Positions 1 to 11,400 of a stretch of 64,000 nucleotides of DNA are shown here, piece after piece. A program made the position numbers and the translations under genes. Source of the DNA: Antitrichia curtipendula (taxonomy: Eukaryota > Streptophyta > Bryopsida > Hypnales > Leucodontaceae); the NCBI GenBank assembly GCA_951230915.1, contig OX579636.1, positions 45,697,912 through 45,761,911 of the forward strand, given 5' to 3'. How positions within the stretch are numbered: the first letter of the stretch is position 1; every line of letters begins with the position of its first letter. Below the pieces are notes generated by a model, which worked only from the letters and a program-made list of their open reading frames with translations, was not told where the DNA came from and made no database searches.

Positions 1-368
1 AAAGTTATTTTTTCAAGAAGATGCTTAGATTGCCGGAAAAACTAAGATTGTCCATAACTTTTTCATTATTAGTCCAAATAGAATGAATCAAAGCTTCAAA
101 TGTAGACAAAAAGACATAGATTTTGAAAAAATATTTAAGAAATTTATTTTGACTTTTTGTGATTTTTTTGTGCTGCCCGCCAAACTCTATTTTTGGCATA
201 ATTTTTTCTCTCGGGCACCAATTGAAATAAAATTATATAATCACAAAGCTCTCGCAAAACCGCACAACCTCGAAAAATACCAAAAAAATTCTCTACAAAT
301 TGAGGTCACAGGAACCTATCCGGACCCAAATTGTCCCCCGAGGGGACTAACGGGATTTTAGGGTTTAA
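1..368. mobile_element. TTAA-flanked repeat, family I, right-hand part (copy A)
   Basis: This is the right-hand portion of a repeat whose left side lies outside the window. It matches 7200-7577 almost continuously: the same T-rich stretch followed by AAGAAGATGCTTA, the same CTGCCCGCC block and the same GGACCCAAATTGT...CCCCGAGGGGAC motif near the end. It stops at a TTAGGGTTTAA-type terminus whose TTAA lies at 365-368. No transposase is seen. The small ORF readable across it is repeat sequence, not a gene. Confidence 0.6.
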
Positions 369-1979
369 GCAATTCCGCATATGTTCTGGAACAATTGAAA
401 GAAATGTGAATTTACAGTCTTGTAGGAAGATAGAAATGATGGGCATTGCCAAAATTTCGTGATTTTTTTCCTTGAATTGAATTTACTATAAATTTCCTGA
501 AGCCAAAAGTTGGCCTCAACCCATCTCCACTTTGTAGAGTCATGCATAACTTTTCACCGTGAGAGTAAATTGTCATTCACTTGAACACCCACAGTTAAGG
601 ACATATGGCATCACGACTTTGGAGCATTGATATAACCATCCCAAAAACTAATCATGAAATTGAATCCTAGCATGTACTGAAATTGATACCCCCTAGTGGT
701 TGGCAACCGTGTACTGGTTGGTGATGGGTGGTTCTACCATATCTTGATTCTACTTGCAAATGGCTTCTCTCAAACTTCTCAATCACTAATTGATAGATAG
801 CTTCTCCAGGTACCTAGATAACAAATCTGCTTGGTAGTAGGCATGTTTACTTCACTTAGCTCTAGCTCATGCGCACATGAAAAGGACTATGCTCAGCGAA
901 CATATCAAGTTGCAAACTTCTTCAAGGTTAGGGTGCGTACGGTCAGTCGAGATCACATGCCAACGACAAAAAGAAATATCTCAAAACTTCAGAAGCATTT
1001 CTAAACATCAGTGTACCAACTTGCCAATCAGCTGCATGTGTGTAAAAATCGATCACAGCCACAGGAAATTGAAACGTAACACTCAGTCCTACCGTAACAG
1101 CTAGTGACTGCAATGATATTAATGTAAACCAAAGCATCCGAGTACGTCGTCCAGCTTCCTGGAAACACGGTTATATCGTACGTCCTGCAACCTTACTTTT
1201 CTGACGCACGCCCTGGACTGCAGAGCCAGAGCCACTAACATCAAACGTACATCATGCATTAGAGTATCAGTCTAGCTCCTCAACCAAGGCGACGGAAGCT
1301 GTCAAGCAGCAGAAGGGTCATCATATCGATCGATCCCAGTCTTGCAGTCCACGCCAATTCTCCCTTCCGACATAGTCTTCATTTCCACCGGACCTTCTTC
1401 GATCTCAATGCTAGCTTCAAATACTGTGAATTGGACAAAGCATTCTTCACTCAGCTTGAATTGCGCGCGTGCCGATCGATCTCCAGCTTTGGAATTTCAT
1501 TCCATCTTGCTGTCGCCAAGCTTGCTAGTACGTGGCCGAGCTGATTGGGGTCTAATTGGGTTGTTCGGACCAGTTACCTGGATCGGATTTCGAATCACTG
1601 CAGACTAGTGATCTCAATCCTCATCGATTTCAATCAGTTCAACCTGAAATTCATCTGAGCATTTCATCTGGCTATTATATTCCGGGGCCAGGAAGTTAAA
1701 TGCAGCACTGATTGCGGTGCTCGCTTATGGAGTGATCGACAAGTCGATCGAGGTTGAGATTTTCGAATTCTTGCTGCAATTGCATCGTATATTTTACTGT
1801 ACGTCAAGATTCTGTAGCATTCGATATTTCCGGTTCCTTGGAATTTCGCATTGCTACTGCAGATTGTGGGGAATTTGATTTGAACCAATCGACTGCGACG
1901 GGAGATTGTTCGAATTTGGAATTGAGTACGTCCGTGTATTCTTCAATTCAATCGGGTCGTGAATCTAGATCTATCAAAA
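369..1979. other. Upstream flank of the bestrophin-like gene; no supported gene
   Basis: No coding region is convincing here. Short ORFs at 1342-1608 and 1754-2155 match no family I recognise, and the second is out of frame with the bestrophin CDS it overlaps. Positions 738-842 resemble 26456-26585 (TCTTGATTCTACTT, AAATGGCTTCTCT, AGGTACCTAGATA blocks), so part of this flank is a dispersed repeat. The last few hundred bases probably hold the promoter and 5' leader of the gene at 1980. Confidence 0.5.
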
Positions 1980-3528
1980 ATGCACCGCAACGAAGTCTAC
2001 AGCCACGTCGACTGGCGCCGCCACAAATCCCCTTTTCGCCACGGCCGCCACCTCTACACCATCATCCACTCCGGCGTCATCTGCTCTCTCTTCGCCCCTG
2101 TCACCCTCTGCACCCTCCTCGCCGTCTTCGTCTCAACTCTCAATTACAGTCGTGACACAGCACTCACAGTCCCCACCCTGCCCTTCACGCTCACAGCGCC
2201 AGTCCTCGCCCTCCTGCTCGTCTTCCGCACGAACTCCTCCTACCAAAGGTTCGATGAGGCAAGAAAAGCCTGGGGATCCAATGTGAACCGCACAAGGGAC
2301 GTGGCGAGACAGGCGCTCACTTGGATTAGAAATCCTGGGGATAAACCGAAGTTGCAGTGCTTGTTGAGGTTTGTGAAGGTGTTTGGGCTTTGTCTCAAGG
2401 ACCATTTGACGGAAGGAGGAGAGTTGCGGGATGAGGTTGGGGGGGTGCTGGAGATGGAGGAAGTGGAGGGGGTGATGAGTGCGCAGAACAAGCCGATCTA
2501 TATCTTGCAGGTACGTATGTGATGAGCATCTGGTTAAGTTCACATTCCCCACAGATGAAAAATTATGGATATTGAACGTGCTGAGAATAGGGATACCCAT
2601 AACTGAACTTAGAATCTCTTCAGTAAAAACTTTTAGGCGAGAATCTGTAGGGGTTGGGCAAATAGGTTTAATTCAATGCGATGTGGTTTCCTGAAATTCA
2701 CAAGGGGAACATAGCAAAATGCATTGCACATGATGGTTTAAACTGCCGATAGTACTCGGCTGTGTTGTAGTGTATAGTGAAATTCCAATCGTCTGCCTAA
2801 TGGAGTTCACTGGGCATTCTATGTCCTCTGTTGTGGGGATCTTTTGAATTTGTTCTTGGGTGGAAATGAGCTGAATTTTTAAGCTTTTGTAGAAAGAATT
2901 GAAGTCAGTATCAGGACAATTAGTATATTTCACACTCAAGAGAATATTGAATCAAACATTGAAGCAATATCAAAACCATGATTGGCGAAACGGAACTGAA
3001 TTTCAAACTGTCTTGATGGCACAGGTGATTTCAGAGATCATCAGCCAATGCCAGCTTCCAAACTGGGAGAGGATTACAATGGACAAGAATTTGACCCAAT
3101 TTCATGACAATGTCGGGGCTTGTGAGCGCATTTTCAAGACCCCCATTCCAGTGGCGTACACGCGGGTGACGTCCCGGGTTCTGATGCTGTGGCATATGGT
3201 TTTGCCATTTGCTCTGTGGGAGGAGTGCGGGTGGTTGACGATCCCCGTGACATTTACGAGCAGTGCGGCGCTTTTTTATATTGAAGAAGTGGGGGTGTTC
3301 ATTGAGGAGCCGTTTTGGATTCTGGCGCTGAGTTCCATTAGTGCGGGGATTGTTACAAGTGTGGATGGGTTAGCTGCGGCGCACAAGGAAGCCCTGATCA
3401 TGACTTGGGGTATGGCATCCAAGCACAGCAAGGACCATGTGGTGATCAATTTTGACAGGTCCAGGTCGGATGGCATGAGGCCAGGGAATTTGAATATTGT
3501 GCTCACCAGAATGAAGTCTGTGTGCTGA
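1980..3528 (+). CDS. Bestrophin-like chloride channel (plant VCCN1/UPF0187 type)
   Basis: Two exons, 1980-2510 and 3025-3528, joined in phase 0 across a 514-base GT-AG intron, give 344 aa. Family hallmarks are clear: HVDWRRHKSPFRHGRH near the N-terminus, the LTAPVLALLLVFRTNSSYQR segment with RKAW in exon 1, and DKNLTQFHDNVGACERIFKT, PIPVAYTRVTSR and the EEVGVFIEEPF acidic motif in exon 2. Plant homologues include the thylakoid voltage-dependent chloride channel VCCN1, a pentameric channel that tunes proton motive force. I chose the ATG at 1980 because a TGA lies in the same frame at 1923-1925 and no other ATG intervenes. The protein therefore starts almost at the conserved domain, with no visible transit peptide. 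The C-terminus after EEPF is more divergent than usual. Family assignment is confident; plastid location is not shown. Confidence 0.88.
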
Positions 3529-5109
3529 TTCTGAAACACATTTACACAAACAAACCATTTAGGAAGTCTCAAGATAAAATTGAGAATACTATACAGTACG
3601 TGCCAATGAAAAAAAAATCAATGGATCTTGCTCTAGGTCTGGCTAGTTTTGAACAGTTGATCGATTGCTTTGGTATCAGAAATGGGACTATTCCAACATG
3701 TTCTGGAAGTTCAACTGAGAAATATTGGCTGCTTCCAAAGTGGAATTTTTAGGTTTAGTTTAGACACATCTTGGGGTAGAAGCCCCAGCAGGCTCCAATT
3801 TTTAACCCTGGCTAGAGGGACGCCGCAGACACGAAGTGTGTGATGGATGACCTCACCCGAGTGAGAGTGTAGGATGGAGAAAAAACACTTTTTTTCATCC
3901 AATAATTTTTTTTGGAAGTTGCTTGAGTACATTTTCAGTGAATTATAGTACTGCAAATTCCCTCATCACAATATGGATTGATTTTTCTAAAGAAGACTGA
4001 GATGCTTTAGCCATGGATCACCCTTGTAGTGTTTTTTGTCCCATTTCTTGCTATTTACTTTTGATGTGAATTTTAGCTATAAAAATGGTATTTTTTGAAT
4101 TTGAGTCCTACTAATGAAATGAAGCTTATCAAGTGTAGTTTCTACTCCAATTGGAAATTTTGAAAACTTTGTAAATTTCAATATTTTTTTAGCAATATGA
4201 ATTTTGGGCTTATAACCATTTTCTAGTTTCAAAGTGGCACAATAGCTTTGGTTCATAGTGTGACGTTATAAATACACTATATTCTACATCTATTTTGTTT
4301 GAATTGTAACCGTACAAATGCAAACTAGACATGCTAGAGATCACATAGGAAAAGAAAACACAACAATATCACTTGTGGATTGAAAGATTATATTGTTTGA
4401 TCATAAAGGTGTTAAAATTGTGAAAGTGATTTGAAATCTTTCAATCTTCTTTTCACATGTCAAATCTGAAAAGTTGGTTACCAAAAAAACATAAAGATAA
4501 AGGGCCTAACATGCATAATTCCAACCAATTCATGACTCTTCAAAATCTACTTTAAATTTTTTTTAAATGAATTTCTAATGTGATTTTTTCTCTAAGATCT
4601 AGTGTATTTCCAAGAGCCTTCGACACTACAAAAAGTCAAGATTACAATGGCCACCCTTGCACAAAATCTCGAAAAGAAAAATTATAATCAATCATTTTTA
4701 AAAATCAAATTTTTGATGCTAAAACTAGACTTCAAAAGGAATTTTTCCAAAATAAAAACTACTAAAAATAGCAATTTGGTTAGGTTTTATTTAACTTCAA
4801 AGTATTGTGAACACCCAAATTGGGTGCCTTGGGCATTTACAGGTTAAGTAGTCTAGAGGTCTCATTTATTTTACATATGGGGTCTCATGTTTCAGCAACC
4901 AACATTGTATAGTTGGGAATTTAATTGGCAAATTATACTAGTTTGCCAAATTAATTTTACAAGACCTAGACTGATTGGCCCATCCAAACCTGGCGTTACG
5001 GGTAGGGCCATTCAGACCACCGCTCTTTTGGGAGTGCCAAGCTGACATGGCCGCCTAGTTGGCAGTAGGAAAAAGTGGTGTTAAGTGGGACCTACGGCGA
5101 GTCTTCTTT
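3529..5109. other. AT-rich intergenic DNA, no gene seen
   Basis: Low-complexity AT-rich sequence downstream of the bestrophin-like gene. ORFs of 60-80 codons at 3522-3752 and 4602-4847 have no recognisable motif and look like chance. The start of this stretch must contain the 3' untranslated region of the channel gene, but I see no clear polyadenylation signal. Confidence 0.5.
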
Positions 5110-6022
5110 TTAACCCCTGGAAAGACTCAAGGCCATTTTAATGTCAAAAATCACTCAAAACTGCCATTTTTGCTGCATTTGCTCAAGGAAACAAAAAAAA
5201 ATACTTTTATTAGAATCTAACCATAGGATCTTGTACTTTACTTATCTGAAATCATGTGATAAAAATTTCATGAAGTTTGGTAGTACAAACTGAGAGGTAT
5301 TATCATTCAAAGTTGATTTATTTTTTGAACACTAGCCTACAATTTTAGATGACTTTGACCACCATTTGTGAAAAAAAAATTGTACTATGGACTTTGAATT
5401 AAAAATTTTGTGTGGTGAAAAATTGGGTTGAAAGTCTAGGAATAAAAATAAATAAATAAAATTGATTTTCATTATTAAAAAAATTGTTAAGTAGAAGTAG
5501 GTTCAAGATTGAAAGAAAAATTAAATCGTTAATAGCTCTAAGAGGGAATTAAAACACAATGATCCCAATGGTGAGGTTGTTCTAGCAAGCAAAATTAAAC
5601 AGATTTTTTTGAAAAACTATAAATATTGCAATCAGAAACAAATCTTATAAAACATTTTATTAAAAAGATTATTAGATTGCCCAAAAAACAAGATTGTTCA
5701 TAACTTTCACATCACTAATTCAAATGGAATGAATTAGAGCTTCATGTATAGACAAAAATATGATATACAAGGATTATTTTTAATAAATTTCAAGTCTTTG
5801 TGGATTAATTTTTTTGCTTGCTAAATGAAACTTTGGGCTTTGGTGGTATAACTTTTGCTCCTAGGCACCGATTGAAGTGAAAATAATATTCCCACAAATT
5901 TATAAATAAGTTATTCTATCTTTTGAGAAAGTTTCAAAAAGTTTCACTAAAAATTGAGGCTATAGGAACTTGCCAAAAAATCATTTTGTCCCGAGAGGGA
6001 ACAATGGGCCTTTCGGGATTAA
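5110..6022. mobile_element. TTAA-flanked repeat, family I, long form (copy B)
   Basis: Bounded by TTAACCCCTGGAAAG on the left (TTAA at 5110-5113) and CCTTTCGGGATTAA on the right (TTAA at 6019-6022), so the ends are imperfect inverted repeats with TTAA outside. It is 913 bp long. Its outer parts align with 6991-7577 and its central part with the interior of the copies at 28295-29224 and 32230-33107. No transposase ORF is present, so it is non-autonomous. Confidence 0.68.
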
Positions 6023-6990
6023 TGAAGTGAGACACGGTTTCTTTGAAGCAGATTGGTGTTGAATAGAGACTCTTAACCCTTGAAGGACATTGCAAGCTCT
6101 ACGAGCATTTTGAAAAAACTTGAATTTTCACATAGTTCGTGATTTTAAATGCTTTTAAACTTAACTAAGAAAACGTAGCTCCAATAATCTACTTCTTACT
6201 CCTTTTGAATTTTTTTCAAAGCTATGAAAATTGTGATTTTGTGACACCTTACTTTAAGGCCATAGCGTTTTGAAAGTTCAGAATACACCACTTTTGAATT
6301 TTTTTTTTCTATTGAATTTCTCTTGGTGTGAGCTCAATACATCAATTACACCTAATATTTGTCACTATTATTTCCATTCTTCTTGATAATTTCATACTAT
6401 TTAAGTATTTTCATAATTACCACATTTTTTACAAAAAAATTCTTTAAAAAATCATATAAAATTCAGTTTGATTTTTTTTACTATGAAAAAATCACATTAA
6501 ATTTTAGCCATACATTTCTACAAGAGAAAAACATCAAAATTTTAAAGTGTGTATTCTAATGTAGAAATTTAATGAAGTTTGTCCAAGCCTGGATATAAAA
6601 TGTCATTCCTGTATTCGGAGAGTCAGCCCATGTAGCCAAAGAAGAGCTCTCAGCAGTTTGAGTAGCATCGGCAATGTAGCTGTCCTGCTGCAACATAAAC
6701 CATGAAATTCAAGACTGAGGTGGAGGAAGAGCCCCATGGATCTTAATTACTCAGTTTGTACACCTCACTCTCTCATGGTCCATGCGTTGCATGGACAATA
6801 ATATCGAGAGTAAACATAGAGTGTTGCATGTGCCTCCATGTGGACAAGTGGTGAATCATGAGGTAACTTTCCTAAGTAAGGCAACCTAATTTCACTATTT
6901 AATGTGTGAAAGTTGAATAGATCCTTTAAATTTACAGTCTACGCAAGTTGAACACATCTTCTTTAGTGTCCAAATTCCATCCAGAGTTCT
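6023..6990. other. Intergenic, with a possible further TTAA-type end
   Basis: No gene is seen. A TTAACCCTTGAAGGAC sequence at 6073 looks like another left terminus of the TTAA family, but I could not find its matching right end, so it is not annotated separately. The 66-codon ORF at 6359-6559 is AT-rich noise. Confidence 0.4.
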
Positions 6991-7577
6991 TTAACCCCTA
7001 AAGCCCTGAGGATGTTTTCTGCCAAAAAACACTCAAAACTACCACTTCTGTTGTATTTACTTAAGGAGACCAATTTTTTTGTTTTTTTGGAAATTTAACC
7101 GGAGGATCTTGTACTTAACTTGTCTGAGATCATGTAGTAAAAATTTCATCAAATTTCACCGTACGGATTGGAAGATATTAGCATTCAAAGTTGAACAAAA
7201 AGTTTTTTTTCAAGAAGATGCTTAAATTGCCCAAAAAACTAAGATTGTTCATAACTTTCTCATCCCTAGTCCAAATAGAGTGATTCAAAGCTTCACGTAT
7301 AGGTAAAAACATAATCTTTTAGGGAAAAAACTCAAAAAAAATTATTGTGATTTTTTGTAGTTTTTTGGGGGCTGCCCGCCAGTCACCATTTCTTGCTCAT
7401 TGTGCCATAAATTTTTCATCTGACATCCGATTGAAACAAAAATTATATATCCACAAAGCTCTTGCAAAGCTACACAACCTCAAAAAATCTCAAAAAATTC
7501 ACTTCAAATTGAGACAATAGAAACCTACCCGGACCCAAATTGTTCCCCGAGGGGACAAGCAAGGCTTTAGAGGTTAA
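6991..7577. mobile_element. TTAA-flanked repeat, family I, short form (copy C)
   Basis: Starts TTAACCCCTAAAGCC (6991) and ends GGCTTTAGAGGTTAA (7577), so the two ends are near-perfect inverted complements. At 587 bp it is about 330 bp shorter than copy B, and the missing part is the centre of the long form (roughly 5330-5640 in B). It looks like an internal-deletion derivative. No coding capacity is seen. Confidence 0.7.
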
Positions 7578-8423
7578 AAATCCATAGATTAACATTTTGA
7601 TTTTGTCCCCCTTACTAGCGCCTCGAATCAAAGAGCTAGAACGTGCATAGCAGCATCATGTGTGGAAACAGCAGATTTGCTCAACCAACTCACCTGCTGT
7701 TGATCTGCTCAAGATGTCCATCTGTGAAATTTTTGAAGAAAGCCAGTCCAGTGATGATAGAATAGAAACACAAGGATACACACATAAGAATTTGGACACA
7801 AGGACATTAGTCCAATTTTTCATTTTGGATTTCTACCGAGTCCAGGAACTGTCAGTATGAATTTGATCATCTGGGAGGTTGTCACCCAAGGTGAAAATTT
7901 GGAGTGGTGCACTCGGGGGGGCACATTCAGATGGATTGGTATGACCATTATCCTGTGCACTGAAGTGACTGGGATGGGCAAAGGAGGAACATTAAGGCAG
8001 GTACTTCACTTGGTAATTCAGATCTCGACCTTCTTTCTCTCTTGGCTGTGGACCAATAATTTGTTTTTGCTATGGTCTTCTAAGCCAGTCATTTTTTTAT
8101 ATTGACATTACAGTTATAATAAACCACTGCATTATATCTCCTACAGTACCATATTCATGGACCCACAATACTCAGTGTAGCCAGCCAGTAGAGCCTTTTG
8201 GTTGAAATATGAGTGATCCGGTGTGTGCACTTACTATTGCAGGTTTTCCATTGTATAGCATACATAGACTATCCTGATTTTTTGTCAGGTAGAGAGTGAA
8301 CAGCTAGATCAGGTGTATGTATATGGACACTTCTGCAATCCCTTGTCCTGGTGATTAGAATCTGAACTCAGTCTAAGAAATTCAGCATATCAAAAAGAAC
8401 ACTGTCTACCTCCAACATGTTGA
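7578..8423. other. 3' flank of the importin-like gene, no separate gene seen
   Basis: This lies just downstream of the importin stop codon (reverse strand) and probably carries its 3' untranslated region. Plus-strand ORFs at 7660-7860 and 7857-8105 have no recognisable domain, and no splice structure connects them to anything. Confidence 0.4.
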
Positions 8424-11400
8424 TCATAAGTAAGCCCTGGCCTCAGGGAACTTCTCTCTGAATCTTGTAAGAAGATCTTTGGGCACAGGTTGATGACTAG
8501 TTAATTTTTTGCCATGCTGCTTCAGGCATGCCAAAACCTCCTTCTCATAGTCAACCAATGCCAGTACACCTGCTCCCACAAAATATTACGACAGTTAGCT
8601 TAGCCTGCATCATTTCATCTCTATGCATGCAGCAATTTCATTCATCTCAACTCTCAGGTCATGTGCACTTAAATCTTCAAGCACAAAAAAGAATTCGCTC
8701 CCTTGAGTGTCGACTCCAAATTATGTTATGTCTTCCATTGGTAAAGCATGTCTGTCACTATATACATGGATAAAGGTTGCATGATCAAGTCGTTCATGTT
8801 GACCTTGGACAAATGAATGCGAGGGGACATGATCTAGTTGCATACCCAGCTCAATTTCATGGCCATCCTCATCTTGACCATTTTCAGCCTCTTCCTTCGC
8901 TTCCTCTTGTAGCTCACGAGCAGTTTGTGCAAATCGCTCCAAAAATTCCTCTTCGTTTTCTTCGTGGTCTGATACCTCAGAGCTCGACTCCTGCCAGAGC
9001 TATGATCAGCACTTTGTAAACGATAGATTTCAACCTTGCACATCTGATCGACCAAATTTGTTCAACTTCATCCAGGGTGTTTGGCAGCTGGAACTCACAG
9101 TAATCCTACCATTATTTTATCCATCCAAGTACTGTTGGACTCTCCACAGCCTTCCCATGCATGTGGAGAAGTTAAAATGAGATTTGGAGAGGTCCAAGTG
9201 TTCAAACTGAGATCTAGCTTCGTAGGGTTTAAGTATCGCGGAAAGAGGAGTTCGGAAGTTTAGTAATATGATCAGAAGGTGCTACAATTTATGACTTACA
9301 TCGATGCTATCATCATCATCCTCATCACCGGAGGCGGATCCGCTCCTTGAATCAGATGTTGTCTCGCTTCCATCAGTCTCCGAGGATTCTAAGAGTTCCT
9401 TCAGGTCTACCATGGACTCCAGCAAAGAACGCAAGCAATGATTGGCTGCCATTAATCCCTTCCGATTCCCAAGCAGCTCCTTATTAATGATGTGCGCCAG
9501 AACCCTTTGCAACCCAATCACTGCAATACCGCCAGTCCCACAAGTTTCAAGGATGCAATAGTTAGTGTTGAATCTCACTTTTGAACAATTGCAAGATCTA
9601 AAGAACTTAACAACCATTTCTTGACCAAGGCTTTGAGATTAAAGACCAGTAACAGAAACTACTACATTTTGTCGGGCTTGGTCAGTAGCCATAGGGTATG
9701 TTCGTGGGTGAAAGGTATCTCCTCGCGATCCCTTCATTTCTGAAAATGCGGTTTTCGAGTATTAACAGTATCCTCTAAAGCGAGTGGCAAAATCCAGGTC
9801 CTGTTTAGTTTACAGCAAGAAGGATCCTTTCACGGGAAATAATACTAACCAGCCAGTTTCATCTCTGACTCCAAGGAGAGGCCTGGATCGGCTTCGCTTT
9901 CGGCAAGACCTGCCAGCGCTTCAGCATACATGAGTAAGCCTTTATTTGCCCCTTCCTCAGTTATATCAAGCGTGGAATTTTCCTCAGAGGAAAGAATCTT
10001 CTCCACCTGCTCGGGTAGAACAATAAAGCACATAGTAATGACAAGGATAAGAGGTTTCGCCAAGGGCACAGTTACGTTCGTCAGCTGCTGAAGCCGTCGT
10101 GTAGCAACCTCACAAAATCGAGGTATAAGAAGGTTTGAAATTGCTTCTCCTTCGAACGACAGCTGTGATGCATGCAATAGTGCATGCGCACAACGACAAG
10201 CACGCCAGCAGGCAGCTGAATATGCAGACTCAATTGCCGAAGTGATGAATGTTACTAAACATTCAAGAATTGATCGTCGAGGCCCTTGGGGTGAAGGAAG
10301 AATTTCGGCCGTGGTGAAGTGCAACATTGGACACCTGCCCTGCAAATGACAATATGAAGAAACTTAAGGTGATTGAAGGGACTGCGTACGCATACTTGGT
10401 AAGCCTTACCAAGTCGTTTCTGATCCCCTCATCTCCTAGAAAGTCTAACTGAGAGGATGCGATTCTGATTTCATTGATTCTATGCGATGGTTAACACCAG
10501 TCACAAGGTAAACCTATTTATATGATGCAGCATTAGACGGTAGAAGAATTAGCATTTGGGAGAGAGGATAAGTAGCATGAAAGTAGGGGATTTTGAACCA
10601 AATCAGGATGAACACTGCAAAACAAGTTCTGACAGACCTGCAAAGCAACTGCTTCCTCTATTGAGTCGAAAACTGACTCATCCTCCTCTTCCTCCCATGC
10701 CTTCCAATCTGACACCAAATTTGCCCAGACTTGCAGGAGCGGTTCTACTTTCATGCTTCCTGCTGCGGTGGAGTCTTGAGTGTATCGCAAGATCGCAGCC
10801 AGAAGTACCGAAGCATCACACAAGCACGACGGCGGGGGGGTGACAGGAGGACAGGATTTGTCCTTTAAGGCGAGATCACGTGAAAGTAAAACACAAAAAC
10901 AGTATGTTAGAATTGGTTAAACAAACAAAAAGTGAATATACAATAAGCTGGACAAACAATAAAGTATAATAAGTTGCTTGGCATTGCTTAAATGTCTTAT
11001 GACTGGAAACTATAACCAAACCTGCATAGGAGCCAGCCATGCTCGCTGCAAAAGCTCAGCAAATGTGTTAGCAAGTGCTTCGCATCCCAACTTCCAGCTG
11101 GGGAGAGCTTTTCCTCCATCTTCATCCTCGTCAGGTTCTGCACTGTCCCAAGTCTGAGCCAGCGATGCCACCGCTGTAAATCCAAGCTCTACCATCTGCA
11201 CAACTCAAAAATGGTCGTCCGTACACGAGGTTAATCACCCAAAATTTCTAAGTACCACAGTAATCGAGGCTAAAGGAGTTGAGTGTACTGTAATGTGATT
11301 AATAAGCCACTATGATTCAGAAGCTCAGTCACGGACTAATCCTTACTTGGGGCCAGGGTTCTGGATGAGGGGGAATATTCTTGGATATCTCCCCTTGTAT

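Noticed and set aside
1754..2155. 133-codon plus-strand frame overlapping the bestrophin gene
   Set aside because: It is out of frame with the conserved channel sequence; its Pro/Arg/His-rich end is a shifted reading of the channel exon.
7660..8105. Two adjacent short plus-strand frames
   Set aside because: No domains and no splice signals joining them; they lie in the likely 3' region of the importin gene.
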